DNA from: Anaerolineales bacterium
GTDB taxonomy: Bacteria; Chloroflexota; Anaerolineae; Anaerolineales; UBA6663
Assembly: GCA_017999235.1 (NCBI GenBank)
Contig: JAGOBN010000148.1
Span: forward strand, 1 to 8,136
DNA length: 8,136 bases
Reading direction: 5' to 3'
In this document: in pieces, positions 1 through 5,708 of the stretch
How positions within the stretch are numbered: position 1 is the first letter of the stretch
How the letters are laid out: each line of letters starts with the position of its first letter
Translations under genes and position numbers: made by a program
The notes under the pieces: model-generated
Seen by the model: the letters and a program-made list of their open reading frames with translations, nothing else
What the model was told of the DNA's origin: nothing
Database searches by the model: none

Positions 1-1065
1 CGCGGCCTCGCGCTGGACAGCCCGGCTGCGCGCCAGGGCCAGGCCAACCGAGTCGGCCATGCGCGCCAGCTGTTCTTCGTCGTACTCCCAGAACTCGGCC
101 TGGCGCGGGCTGAGCACTTCCAGCACCCCCACCGCCCGGCCTTCGGCCAGGATGGGGGCGGCCACGCCCGACCGCGCCCAGTCCGGGCCGGGCGCGGCCG
201 GGTCCGCAAAATCATCCCAGCGTTCCAGCCGGCGGGTCTGCCAGACGCGGGTGGTCGGCTCCCCGGCCGCCGGCTCCCCGGCCGCGGCCGGCGCGCCAAC
301 CGCGGCCCGCAGGCGCAAGCCGGCCGCCTCCGGCTCGGCCGCCGCCAGCCAGACGCGCACCCGCGCATAGCGCAGCCGGCGCGCGATGAGGGCCGCGATC
401 TCGCCCAGCGCGGCATCCACATCCGGGATGTTGGAGAGCTGGTTGGCGATCTCGCGCAGCAGTTCAGCGCGGCGTTCGAGCAGCAGATAGCGGTGCGCCA
501 GATAATAGTTGGAGGCCGCCAGCAGTATCAGCCAGGCCGGCGGCAGCAGCACCGCCGTCAGCGGGTAGCCGGCGGCGGCCCGCAGCAAGAGCAAGACCAG
601 GCCGGCGGCGGCCGTCACCAGCGCGAAGGCCGGCAGGCCGCCGCGTTCGGAGAGATACAGCAGCGGGAAGAGGAAGAGCAGCCAGAGATAATCGGAGATC
701 GGGCCGGCGCCCAACAGCCGGGTGGCCAGCGCCAGCCCGAGGGCGATCACCCCCACGCCCAGGCCGGCCCAGAGCAGGGCCTGGTCCGGGCGCGTCAGCC
801 GCACCAGCCAGCCGGCTTCCCCGCGCAGCCACAGGCGTTCGGCGCGCCAGAACAGCACGAAGACGCAGGCCGCGCCGAGCATCATCAAGATCACCAGCCG
901 GCGCCGGAAAGCGTCGTCCGCGAAGACATCGCGCACGATCAGGGCGATGATCAGGGTCACGCCCACCACGGCGACGGGATAGTAAAAGCGCAAGCCCAGG
1001 CGGAGCAGCCAGCGATGGGGGGCGGCAAAGGGGTCGGAAGCGCGCAGGCCGTAGCGGTATAACAT
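1..1065 (-). CDS. Membrane-anchored GAF-domain sensor protein, N-terminal part (3' end outside window)
   Basis: The frame is open from an ATG at 1065-1063 down to base 1, giving 355 residues with no stop, so the C-terminus is beyond the window. Residues 1-190 are strongly hydrophobic, with about five or six membrane segments (roughly 29-45, 57-73, 97-116, 126-138, 145-163 and 168-186). A charged linker follows (around 190-205, ending LLLERRAELLREIANQLS). Residues about 205-350 read as a GAF domain: the helix DVDAALGEIAALIARRL, then RVRVWLA, GVAAPILAEGRAVGVLEVLS and a closing helix that runs into ARSRAVQREA. GAF domains bind small ligands or mediate signalling, and a histidine kinase, GGDEF or further GAF module usually follows, but none is visible here. 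A GAAGG ribosome binding site lies 5 bases before the ATG. The ligand and output are unknown. The membrane-plus-GAF reading is fairly sure; the protein class is not. Confidence 0.75.
   Translation of the reverse strand, partial: MLYRYGLRASDPFAAPHRWLLRLGLRFYYPVAVVGVTLIIALIVRDVFADDAFRRRLVILMMLGAACVFVLFWRAERLWLRGEAGWLVRLTRPDQALLWAGLGVGVIALGLALATRLLGAGPISDYLWLLFLFPLLYLSERGGLPAFALVTAAAGLVLLLLRAAAGYPLTAVLLPPAWLILLAASNYYLAHRYLLLERRAELLREIANQLSNIPDVDAALGEIAALIARRLRYARVRVWLAAAEPEAAGLRLRAAVGAPAAAGEPAAGEPTTRVWQTRRLERWDDFADPAAPGPDWARSGVAAPILAEGRAVGVLEVLSPRQAEFWEYDEEQLARMADSVGLALARSRAVQREAA
256..285. repeat. Two perfect 15-bp tandem units inside the GAF-protein gene
   Basis: CGGCTCCCCGGCCGC occurs twice in direct succession (256-270 and 271-285). 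On the coding (minus) strand it yields the doubled pentapeptide AAGEP (residues 261-270) in a loop of the GAF domain. The unit length is a multiple of three, so the frame is kept. This is typical of slippage in GC-rich DNA. Confidence 0.85.
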
Positions 1066-1118
1066 GGGCACCTTCGGTCGGACGGACGCGCCGGGGAAGA
1101 GGCCGGCGCCCAGGAGTG

Positions 1119-1124
1119 ATCCTA
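1119..1124 (-). promoter_or_regulatory. Possible -10 element for the GAF-protein gene
   Basis: On the minus strand this reads TAGGAT, four of six matches to TATAAT, about 54 bases upstream of the ATG at 1065. I see no convincing -35 element at the proper distance. It is the only A/T-containing hexamer of this kind in a very GC-rich gap, which is the main reason to list it. This is a weak call. Confidence 0.25.
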
Positions 1125-1220
1125 CCGCAAGGGCCGGGGGCCGCGCCGGCCGGCCGGTGCCGCGGGCCGGCACGTTCGTGCCGCCGGGCCGGCGGGCGGG
1201 ATGCAGGCCCGGCCAGAATG

Positions 1221-1229
1221 TGTTAAGAT
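1221..1229 (+). promoter_or_regulatory. Probable extended -10 promoter for the small basic protein gene
   Basis: The sequence TGTTAAGAT is a TGn extension followed by TAAGAT, five of six matches to TATAAT. It lies 33 bases upstream of the ATG at 1263. The -35 region shows no good match, which is tolerable for an extended -10 promoter. The resulting leader would be short (about 25-28 bases) and would contain the GGAGGA ribosome binding site at 1251-1256. Confidence 0.5.
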
Positions 1230-1250
1230 GGCGGCCGGATCACTTTTTTT

Positions 1251-1256
1251 GGAGGA
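1251..1256 (+). promoter_or_regulatory. Strong ribosome binding site of the small basic protein gene
   Basis: GGAGGA lies six bases upstream of the ATG at 1263, after a run of seven T residues. It supports a short open frame that might otherwise be overlooked, and it favours the ATG at 1263 over the in-frame ATG at 1269. Confidence 0.8.
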
Positions 1257-1262
1257 CTCCCC

Positions 1263-1430
1263 ATGCCGATGGTTGAACGTGATCGTGAGATCAAGAAGCG
1301 CCGCAATCTGCGGGTCAAGGTGAAGGCGCTGAAAGCGCGGCTGCTGACCGAGCGCGACTCCAAGGTCCGCGCCCGCCTGGCGACGCGCTTGAAGAAGATC
1401 GCCCCGCACGCGCAGCTGCCCGAGAAATAG
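1263..1430 (+). CDS. Small, highly basic protein, DUF6800-like
   Basis: This 55-residue frame runs from ATG 1263 to TAG 1428-1430. It starts MPMVERDREIKKRRNLRVKV and ends in KKIAPHAQLPEK. It has 19 Arg/Lys against 6 Asp/Glu, no Cys and no membrane segment, and looks mostly helical. The pattern of ER-x-REI-xx-RR near the N-terminus, a K-x-LKAR helix and a closing K-KIxP resembles, from memory, the DUF6800 family of short proteins in Chloroflexota and Planctomycetes. No function is known to me; nucleic acid or ribosome association is only a guess from charge. Reality of the gene is supported by an excellent ribosome binding site, an extended -10 promoter and an intrinsic terminator just downstream, so it is probably a monocistronic and well expressed unit. 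It is not ribosomal protein bS21, whose N-terminal signature is absent. Confidence 0.8.
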   Translation: MPMVERDREIKKRRNLRVKVKALKARLLTERDSKVRARLATRLKKIAPHAQLPEK

Positions 1431-1460
1431 GCGCCGCTTCCGACACACGGCACCCGCCCG

Positions 1461-1505
1461 GGAGGCCGCCGGCGCTCAACGCCGGTCCGGCCTCCTGTGT
1501 TTTTA
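1461..1505 (+). terminator. Intrinsic terminator of the small basic protein gene
   Basis: GGAGGCCG pairs with CGGCCTCC and CCGGCG pairs with CGCCGG around the loop CTCAA, with a 2-base bulge (TC) in the 3' arm. The stem is followed by TGTGTTTTT. The T-run contains the stop codon of menA, which converges from the other strand. The T-run is only on the plus-strand side, so the element should terminate mainly plus-strand transcripts. Confidence 0.82.
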
Positions 1506-2414
1506 ACCCAGCCAGCGCGCGGCCAGCAGCCCGGCGGAGTAGAGCAGGGCGTACAGCAGGGCCAATTGGCCGGTGCCGCCCAGGGCCGCATTCAGGGGCC
1601 GGCCGGAGACGGCGAAGACCACGCGCACCCATTGGGCGGCGCGCGGCAAAGAGACCCAGGTGAGCAGCACGCCGGCCGGCCCCTGCCCGCTGGCCCAGAT
1701 CAGCAGCGGCGCCAGATACGCGGCCGCGATCAACAGCAGGTATTCCCAGCGCGCGCCGGCCGCCCCCAGGCGCACGGCCAGCGTGCGTTTGCCGGCGGCG
1801 CGGTCGGTCTCCACATCGCGCAAGTTGTTGACCACGATAATGGCGGTGACCAGAAACCCGAGCGGGGCGGCCGTCCACCAGGCCAGGGCGCTCACCGCGC
1901 CGGCCTGGACAAAATAGGTGCCGGCCACGGCCGCCAGGCCAAAAAACAGAAAGACAAACACCTCGCCCAGGCCGTGATAGCCAAAGGGGAAGGGGCCGCC
2001 GGTGTAGGCGATGGCGGCCAGGATGGCCGTCAGGCCGATGGCGATGATGGGCCAGCCGCCCACCCAGGCCAGATACCCGCCCAGCAGGGTCGCCAGGCCA
2101 AACGTCACCCACATGCCGGTCAGCACCTGGCGCGGCGTCAGCAGGCCGGCGGCCGTCACGCGCAGCGGGCCGAGGCGCGCCTGGGTGTCCGCGCCCTTCT
2201 GGAAGTCAAAGACGTCATTGGCCAGGTTGGCCCCGATCTGGAGCAGGAGCGCGCCGCCCAGCGCGGCCAGCGCCGGGCCCGGCTGGAAGACGCCGTCAAA
2301 AGCCGCCAGCGCGGCGCCGGCCAGGACGGGCGCGGCGGCGGCCGGCAAGGTGCGCGGCCGCGCGGCCAGCAGCCAGACCTGCCACGGGCTGGGGGAGGAC
2401 GGTGAGGTGGGCAT
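1503..2414 (-). CDS. menA: 1,4-dihydroxy-2-naphthoate polyprenyltransferase (UbiA superfamily)
   Basis: This 303-residue integral membrane protein has about eight or nine hydrophobic segments, the usual size for MenA. It attaches a polyprenyl chain to 1,4-dihydroxy-2-naphthoate to give demethylmenaquinone at the cytoplasmic membrane. The first Asp-rich motif is NDVFDFQKGAD (residues 66-76), which binds the Mg-diphosphate. The second is NNLRDVETDRAAGKRT (196-211). The MenA-type signature YTGGPFPFGYHGLGEVFVF lies at 137-155 and argues against ubiquinone, heme O or chlorophyll prenyltransferases. The ATG at 2414 has an AGGA ribosome binding site six bases upstream, and the gene is divergent from the Ca2+/H+ antiporter gene. 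No other men gene is in the window. Identification is confident; the prenyl chain length cannot be read from the sequence. Confidence 0.92.
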   Translation of the reverse strand: MPTSPSSPSPWQVWLLAARPRTLPAAAAPVLAGAALAAFDGVFQPGPALAALGGALLLQIGANLANDVFDFQKGADTQARLGPLRVTAAGLLTPRQVLTGMWVTFGLATLLGGYLAWVGGWPIIAIGLTAILAAIAYTGGPFPFGYHGLGEVFVFLFFGLAAVAGTYFVQAGAVSALAWWTAAPLGFLVTAIIVVNNLRDVETDRAAGKRTLAVRLGAAGARWEYLLLIAAAYLAPLLIWASGQGPAGVLLTWVSLPRAAQWVRVVFAVSGRPLNAALGGTGQLALLYALLYSAGLLAARWLG

Positions 2415-2442
2415 AGGGTTTCCTGTGGGTTAAGCGCGCAAA

Positions 2443-2472
2443 AGTATACCCAAACTTGCCCTGGCTTGTCAC
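2443..2472 (-). promoter_or_regulatory. Probable menA promoter
   Basis: On the minus strand GTGACA (2472-2467, five of six matches to TTGACA) and TATACT (2448-2443, five of six matches to TATAAT) are separated by 18 bases. Transcription would start near 2436, leaving a leader of about 20 bases before the menA ATG. It overlaps the antiporter promoter on the other strand. Confidence 0.6.
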
Positions 2473-2484
2473 CTCGTCTACAAT
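2456..2484 (+). promoter_or_regulatory. Probable promoter of the Ca2+/H+ antiporter gene
   Basis: TTGCCC (2456-2461) and TACAAT (2479-2484) are separated by 17 bases. The start point would be near 2491, giving a leader of about 30 bases that includes the ribosome binding site at 2511-2515. It shares bases 2456-2472 with the menA promoter on the minus strand. Confidence 0.6.
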
Positions 2485-2510
2485 CGCGGTCTTCCCGCCC
2501 ATTCAATCTG

Positions 2511-2515
2511 AAAGG
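2511..2515 (+). promoter_or_regulatory. Ribosome binding site that sets the antiporter start
   Basis: AAAGG lies five bases before the ATG at 2521. A GTG at 2515 in the same frame overlaps this site and so has no ribosome binding site of its own. This favours the ATG at 2521 as the true start. Confidence 0.6.
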
Positions 2516-2520
2516 TGCGT

Positions 2521-3600
2521 ATGGCCTTCCTCAAATCGGTCAAACCCCTGCATTATCTGCTCTTGGCCGTTCCGTTGGCCGCGCTCAGCGGCGCCTCCGG
2601 ATGGGGCGCCGTGCTCACGTTTGGGCTGGCGTGCGTGGCCCTGATCCCGCTGGCCGGCCTGATCGGCGAGGCCACCGAGGCGCTGGCCGTCGTCACCGGC
2701 CCCAAGATCGGCGGCCTGCTCAACGCCACGCTGGGCAACGCCGCGGAACTGATCATCACCATTGTGGCCATCCGCGCCGGCCTGTTGGACCTGGTGAAGG
2801 CTTCCATCACCGGCTCCATCCTCGGCAACCTGCTGCTGGTGATGGGCGCCAGCCTGCTCTTCGGTGGGCTGAAACATGGCCGGCAGACGTTCAACCGCTC
2901 GAACGTCGGCACCAACGCCACGCTGCTGGTCCTGGCCACCATCGCTTTGGCCGTGCCTTCGCTGTTCAATCACACCTTGGCCGGAGAGGAACTCTCGCCG
3001 ATCATCGCCGAGAACATCAGCATGGGCGTGGCGATCGTGATGATCGTGGTGTATGCCTTGGGCTTGATCTACACCTTGCGCGGTCATACCGGTTCCGCCC
3101 TGGAGCACGCTGGCGGCGCGTCGAGCGAAGCCCCGCACTGGTCGGTGCGGACCAGCAGCATCGTGCTGGTCCTGGCCACGCTCGCCACCGTCTGGATGAG
3201 CGAGACCCTGGTGCATGAGGTGGAAGAGGTGACCGCCTCGCTGGGCCTCAGCGAGTTCTTTATCGGCTTGATCCTGATCCCGCTCATCGGCAACGTAGCC
3301 GAGCATCTGGTGGCGGTGCAAGTGGCCATCAAGAACCAAATGGACCTCAGCCTGGAGATCGCGCTCGGGTCCAGCCTGCAGATCGCCATCTTTGTGGCGC
3401 CGGTGCTGGTCTTTGTGGCGCTCGGCTTCGGCCAGTATCTCAACCTGGTCTTCAACCAGTTTGAGGTGGTGGCCCTGATCGCGGCCGTGCTGGTGGCCAA
3501 CCTGGTGGCCGCCGACGGCGAGACCAACTGGCTGGAAGGCGCGCAATTGATCGCGGTGTATATCGTGCTGGGCGTGGCGTTCTACTTCATCCCCGCCTAA
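2521..3600 (+). CDS. cax: Ca2+/H+ antiporter (CaCA superfamily, CAX type)
   Basis: This 359-residue protein has about eleven membrane segments and the two inverted repeats typical of CAX exchangers. It expels cytoplasmic Ca2+ in exchange for protons. The first alpha repeat is GGLLNATLGNAAELIITIVA (residues 64-83, with key residues N73 and E76). The second begins at GNVAEHLVAV (257-266, with N258 and E261) and continues to ALGSSLQIAIFVAPVLVF (281-298). A charged cytoplasmic or periplasmic loop at 186-208 separates the halves, although the acidic stretch seen in many CAX proteins is short. The ATG at 2521 is preferred over GTG 2515 because of ribosome binding site position. The gene has its own promoter, no clear terminator, and is followed by the separate secG promoter. 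ChaA-like is the other common name. Substrate range (Ca2+ versus Na+ or K+) cannot be decided here. Confidence 0.9.
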   Translation: MAFLKSVKPLHYLLLAVPLAALSGASGWGAVLTFGLACVALIPLAGLIGEATEALAVVTGPKIGGLLNATLGNAAELIITIVAIRAGLLDLVKASITGSILGNLLLVMGASLLFGGLKHGRQTFNRSNVGTNATLLVLATIALAVPSLFNHTLAGEELSPIIAENISMGVAIVMIVVYALGLIYTLRGHTGSALEHAGGASSEAPHWSVRTSSIVLVLATLATVWMSETLVHEVEEVTASLGLSEFFIGLILIPLIGNVAEHLVAVQVAIKNQMDLSLEIALGSSLQIAIFVAPVLVFVALGFGQYLNLVFNQFEVVALIAAVLVANLVAADGETNWLEGAQLIAVYIVLGVAFYFIPA

Positions 3601-3621
3601 GGCCGTGTTTTATGTTCGCGC

Positions 3622-3649
3622 GTGACAAGCGGCGTGAGGCTGTTATAAT
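3622..3649 (+). promoter_or_regulatory. Strong secG promoter with extended -10
   Basis: GTGACA (3622-3627, five of six matches to TTGACA) is followed after 16 bases by a perfect TATAAT (3644-3649) that also carries the TGn extension (TGT at 3641-3643). The start point would be near 3656, just before the AGGAG ribosome binding site at 3666-3670. This is the best promoter in the window and may drive the downstream run if the hairpin after secG is read through. Confidence 0.8.
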
Positions 3650-3678
3650 TTGCGCGCTCAATCACAGGAGAGGCTTTC

Positions 3679-3909
3679 ATGCAGTTACGGGATTACCTTG
3701 ATCTGGCTCAAATCGTCGTCTCCGTCGGCTTGGTGCTGGCGATCGTCCTGCAATCCAAGTCGGCCGGCCTCGGCGGCCTGACCGGCGGCGATACGGGCGG
3801 CGTTTTTCGCGCCCGCCGCGGCGTCGAAAAGACGTTGTTCAACATCACCATTGGCCTGTCGGTCGTGTTTTTCGTGATCGCCGTCGCCAACGTGATGGTG
3901 GCGCGCTAA
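3679..3909 (+). CDS. secG: Preprotein translocase subunit SecG
   Basis: This 76-residue protein has the SecG layout: an N-terminal membrane helix (residues 9-25, AQIVVSVGLVLAIVLQS), a Gly-rich cytoplasmic loop (residues 28-42, with GLGGLTGG at 30-37), then a short basic stretch RARRGVEK and a second helix (about 53-73) ending in the short tail MVAR. The QSKSAGLGG segment after helix 1 is characteristic of the family. SecG associates with SecYE in the cytoplasmic membrane and assists SecA-driven protein export. The ATG at 3679 has AGGAG eight bases upstream. It is followed by a gene for an exported binding protein, a plausible but unproven functional pairing. Length is normal. Confidence 0.92.
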   Translation: MQLRDYLDLAQIVVSVGLVLAIVLQSKSAGLGGLTGGDTGGVFRARRGVEKTLFNITIGLSVVFFVIAVANVMVAR

Positions 3910-3932
3910 GTTATCTTCGCCATACGCGCGAC

Positions 3933-3992
3933 GGAGGACGGCGAGGCTGGACGACAAGCGCGTCCGGCCTGACGCCGTCCTCTGTTGTTTGT
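3933..3992 (+). terminator. Terminator-like long hairpin between secG and the binding-protein gene
   Basis: GAGGACGGCG (3934-3943) pairs with CGCCGTCCTC (3973-3982), and AGGCTGGACG (3944-3953) pairs with CGTCCGGCCT (3961-3970) with one G-T wobble, around the loop ACAAGCG. A 2-base bulge (GA, 3971-3972) lies in the 3' arm. The tail is TGTTGTTTGT, which is U-rich but broken by G. It therefore looks like an intrinsic terminator of imperfect strength, or an attenuator, ending 8-16 bases before the next start codon. Confidence 0.65.
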
Positions 3993-3999
3993 ACCGCCT

Positions 4000-5694
4000 A
4001 TGAAACATCTCCGCTGGCAAGCGCTGATCGCGCTGCTGGGTCTGCTCCTGGCCGTCGGCCTGTTATCCGGGCAGAGCCGGGAGGTGATCATCTCCGAGGT
4101 GCCGGTGGCCGGCACCGGCACGTACCGCGAGGCCCTGATTGGGGCGCCGCGGGCTTTGAACCCGCTGCTGGATGTGTTCAACCCCGTGGACCGCGATCTC
4201 GACCGCCTGATCTTTAGCGGGCTGACGCACTTTGACGCGCAGGGCCGGCCGGTGGACGATCTGGCGAACTGGTTCTTGTCCTCGGACGAGCGCACCTACA
4301 CCTTCATCCTCAAGCCCAACCTGACCTGGCATGACGGCGCGCCGCTGACCGCCGAGGACGTGGCCTTTACGGTGCAGGTGCTGCAAAACCCCACCGCGCC
4401 CGGCCTGGCCGACCTGAAGCAGCTCTGGCAGGCGGTGAGCGTGGCCGTCACCGGCACCCAGACCATCGCCTTCACCCTGCCTGAGCCGTTTGCGCCCTTC
4501 TTGGATTTCACCGATTTCGGCGTGCTGCCCAAGCACCTGTTGGCCGACGTGCCGCCGGCGCAGATGGCGCAGGCCGCTTTCAACCTCCAGCCGGTGGGCT
4601 CCGGACCATTCCGCTTTGTGGGCTGGCAGGCGGCGGCCGGCCAGGTGACGGGCGTCACGCTGGCGGCCTATGAGCGCTATCACGGCGTCAAACCCATCCT
4701 GGGACAGATCGAATTCCGGTTTTACCCGAATGGCGCGGCGGCCCTGGCCGCCTATGAAGCCGGGGAGGTATTGGGCGTGGCCGGGCTGAGCGGCGCGGAA
4801 GTCGCGCCGGCCCTGCGGCTTCCGGACCTGCGGGTGTACTCGGCCATCGAGCCGGAATACACGCTGATCTTCCTCAACCTGCGCGATGAGACCCTGCCGT
4901 TCTTCAAGGACAAGAAAGTGCGCCAGGCGCTGGCGCTGGGCTTGAACCGCTCGGCCATGGTGAGCGATATTCTGAACGGCCAGGCCGTGCCGGCCAACTC
5001 GCCCATCGTGCCGGGCTCCTGGGCCTATAACGCCGGACTGCCGCCCGCGCGCTATGACCCGGCCGCCGCCGCCGCGCTGCTGGACAGCGCCGGCTGGGTG
5101 GTGCCGCCGGACGCGCTGGCCGGCACGCCCGATTACGTCCGGCAAAAGGACGGCGTGACCCTGGCCTTTACGATGACGGTGGCCGATGACGCCACCCACC
5201 GCCAGCTCGCGGCGGCGGCCCAGCAGACCTGGGCCGGCCTCGGCCTGCGGGTGGAGATTGATCCGGTGGCGCCGGCCGCGCTGCGCAGCCAAGCTTTGGA
5301 GCCGCGCGCTTATCAGGCGCTGCTGGCGGATTTCAGCCTGGCCGGCAACCCGGACCCGGACCCGTATCCGCTCTGGCACCAGACCCAGGTGGAGAGCGGC
5401 CAGAACTACGGCGGCTGGGATGACCGCATCGCCAGCCAGGTGCTGGAACAGGCCCGCATCACCGCCGACATCGGCCAGCGGGCGCGGCTGTACCAGACCT
5501 TCCAAACGCGCTTTATGGATCAGACGCCGGCCTTGCTGTTGTATTACCCGGTCTACAGCTATGGCGTGGACGCGCAAGTGGGCGGGGTCCAGCTCGGCCC
5601 GCTGACCGACCCCAGCGACCGCTTCGCGTCGCTCAGCGCCTGGTCGCTCGTCACCCGCCGGGTGGTGATCGAACAAACCACGCCCACACCGTAA
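4000..5694 (+). CDS. Family 5 ABC-type solute-binding protein (peptide/oligopeptide type), orphan
   Basis: The protein has 564 residues from ATG 4000. An N-terminal membrane segment (about 8-23, after the basic MKHLRW) serves as signal peptide or anchor, but it has no Cys, so there is no lipobox. The SBP_bac_5 hallmarks follow: ALNPLLDVFNP (52-62), TYTFILKPNLTWHDGAPLTA (99-118), GSGPFRFVGW (200-209), KKVRQALALGLNRSAMVSDI (305-324) and, near the C-terminus, NPDPDPYPLWHQTQ. These proteins bind peptides, oligosaccharides or nickel complexes outside the cell and deliver them to ABC permeases. No permease or ATPase gene is adjacent, so the partner is unknown. An in-frame TTG at 3985 lies in the hairpin tail and is an unlikely start. 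No ribosome binding site precedes ATG 4000. The stop is 14 bases before the pterin enzyme gene, so the two are probably cotranscribed. The fold is sure; the ligand is not. Confidence 0.85.
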   Translation: MKHLRWQALIALLGLLLAVGLLSGQSREVIISEVPVAGTGTYREALIGAPRALNPLLDVFNPVDRDLDRLIFSGLTHFDAQGRPVDDLANWFLSSDERTYTFILKPNLTWHDGAPLTAEDVAFTVQVLQNPTAPGLADLKQLWQAVSVAVTGTQTIAFTLPEPFAPFLDFTDFGVLPKHLLADVPPAQMAQAAFNLQPVGSGPFRFVGWQAAAGQVTGVTLAAYERYHGVKPILGQIEFRFYPNGAAALAAYEAGEVLGVAGLSGAEVAPALRLPDLRVYSAIEPEYTLIFLNLRDETLPFFKDKKVRQALALGLNRSAMVSDILNGQAVPANSPIVPGSWAYNAGLPPARYDPAAAAALLDSAGWVVPPDALAGTPDYVRQKDGVTLAFTMTVADDATHRQLAAAAQQTWAGLGLRVEIDPVAPAALRSQALEPRAYQALLADFSLAGNPDPDPYPLWHQTQVESGQNYGGWDDRIASQVLEQARITADIGQRARLYQTFQTRFMDQTPALLLYYPVYSYGVDAQVGGVQLGPLTDPSDRFASLSAWSLVTRRVVIEQTTPTP

Positions 5695-5695
5695 C

Positions 5696-5700
5696 GGGAG
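5696..5700 (+). promoter_or_regulatory. Ribosome binding site that sets the pterin-enzyme start
   Basis: GGGAG lies eight bases before the ATG at 5709, but only two bases before an in-frame GTG at 5703. The spacing favours the ATG. Confidence 0.6.
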
Positions 5701-5708
5701 CCGTGCCC

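Noticed and set aside
493..1062. Plus-strand open frame opposite the GAF-protein gene
   Set aside because: The product is low-complexity Q/G/R/H sequence, and the opposite strand encodes coherent membrane helices and a GAF domain.
1066..1262. Riboswitch or structured regulatory RNA in the 197-base gap
   Set aside because: Short GC-rich hairpins are present but no known riboswitch core is recognisable, and the likely transcription start lies downstream of them.
1263..1430. Ribosomal protein bS21 as the identity of the small basic protein
   Set aside because: Size and charge fit, but the conserved bS21 N-terminal pattern is missing and the ER-x-REI-xx-RR start fits a DUF6800-like protein better.
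1122..1591. Minus-strand frames across the small basic protein gene and terminator
   Set aside because: They cross a clear terminator and the end of menA and have no family motif or ribosome binding site, whereas the plus strand has a promoter, ribosome binding site and terminator.
1497..2405. Plus-strand open frame opposite menA
   Set aside because: It is an antisense shadow with Q/G/R-rich composition; menA has both catalytic Asp motifs on the other strand.
4063..5676. Long open frame on the minus strand opposite the binding-protein gene (537 residues)
   Set aside because: It lies fully antisense to a gene with clear family motifs. Its translation is rich in R, G, H and Q with no recognisable domain, as expected from GC-rich codon bias.
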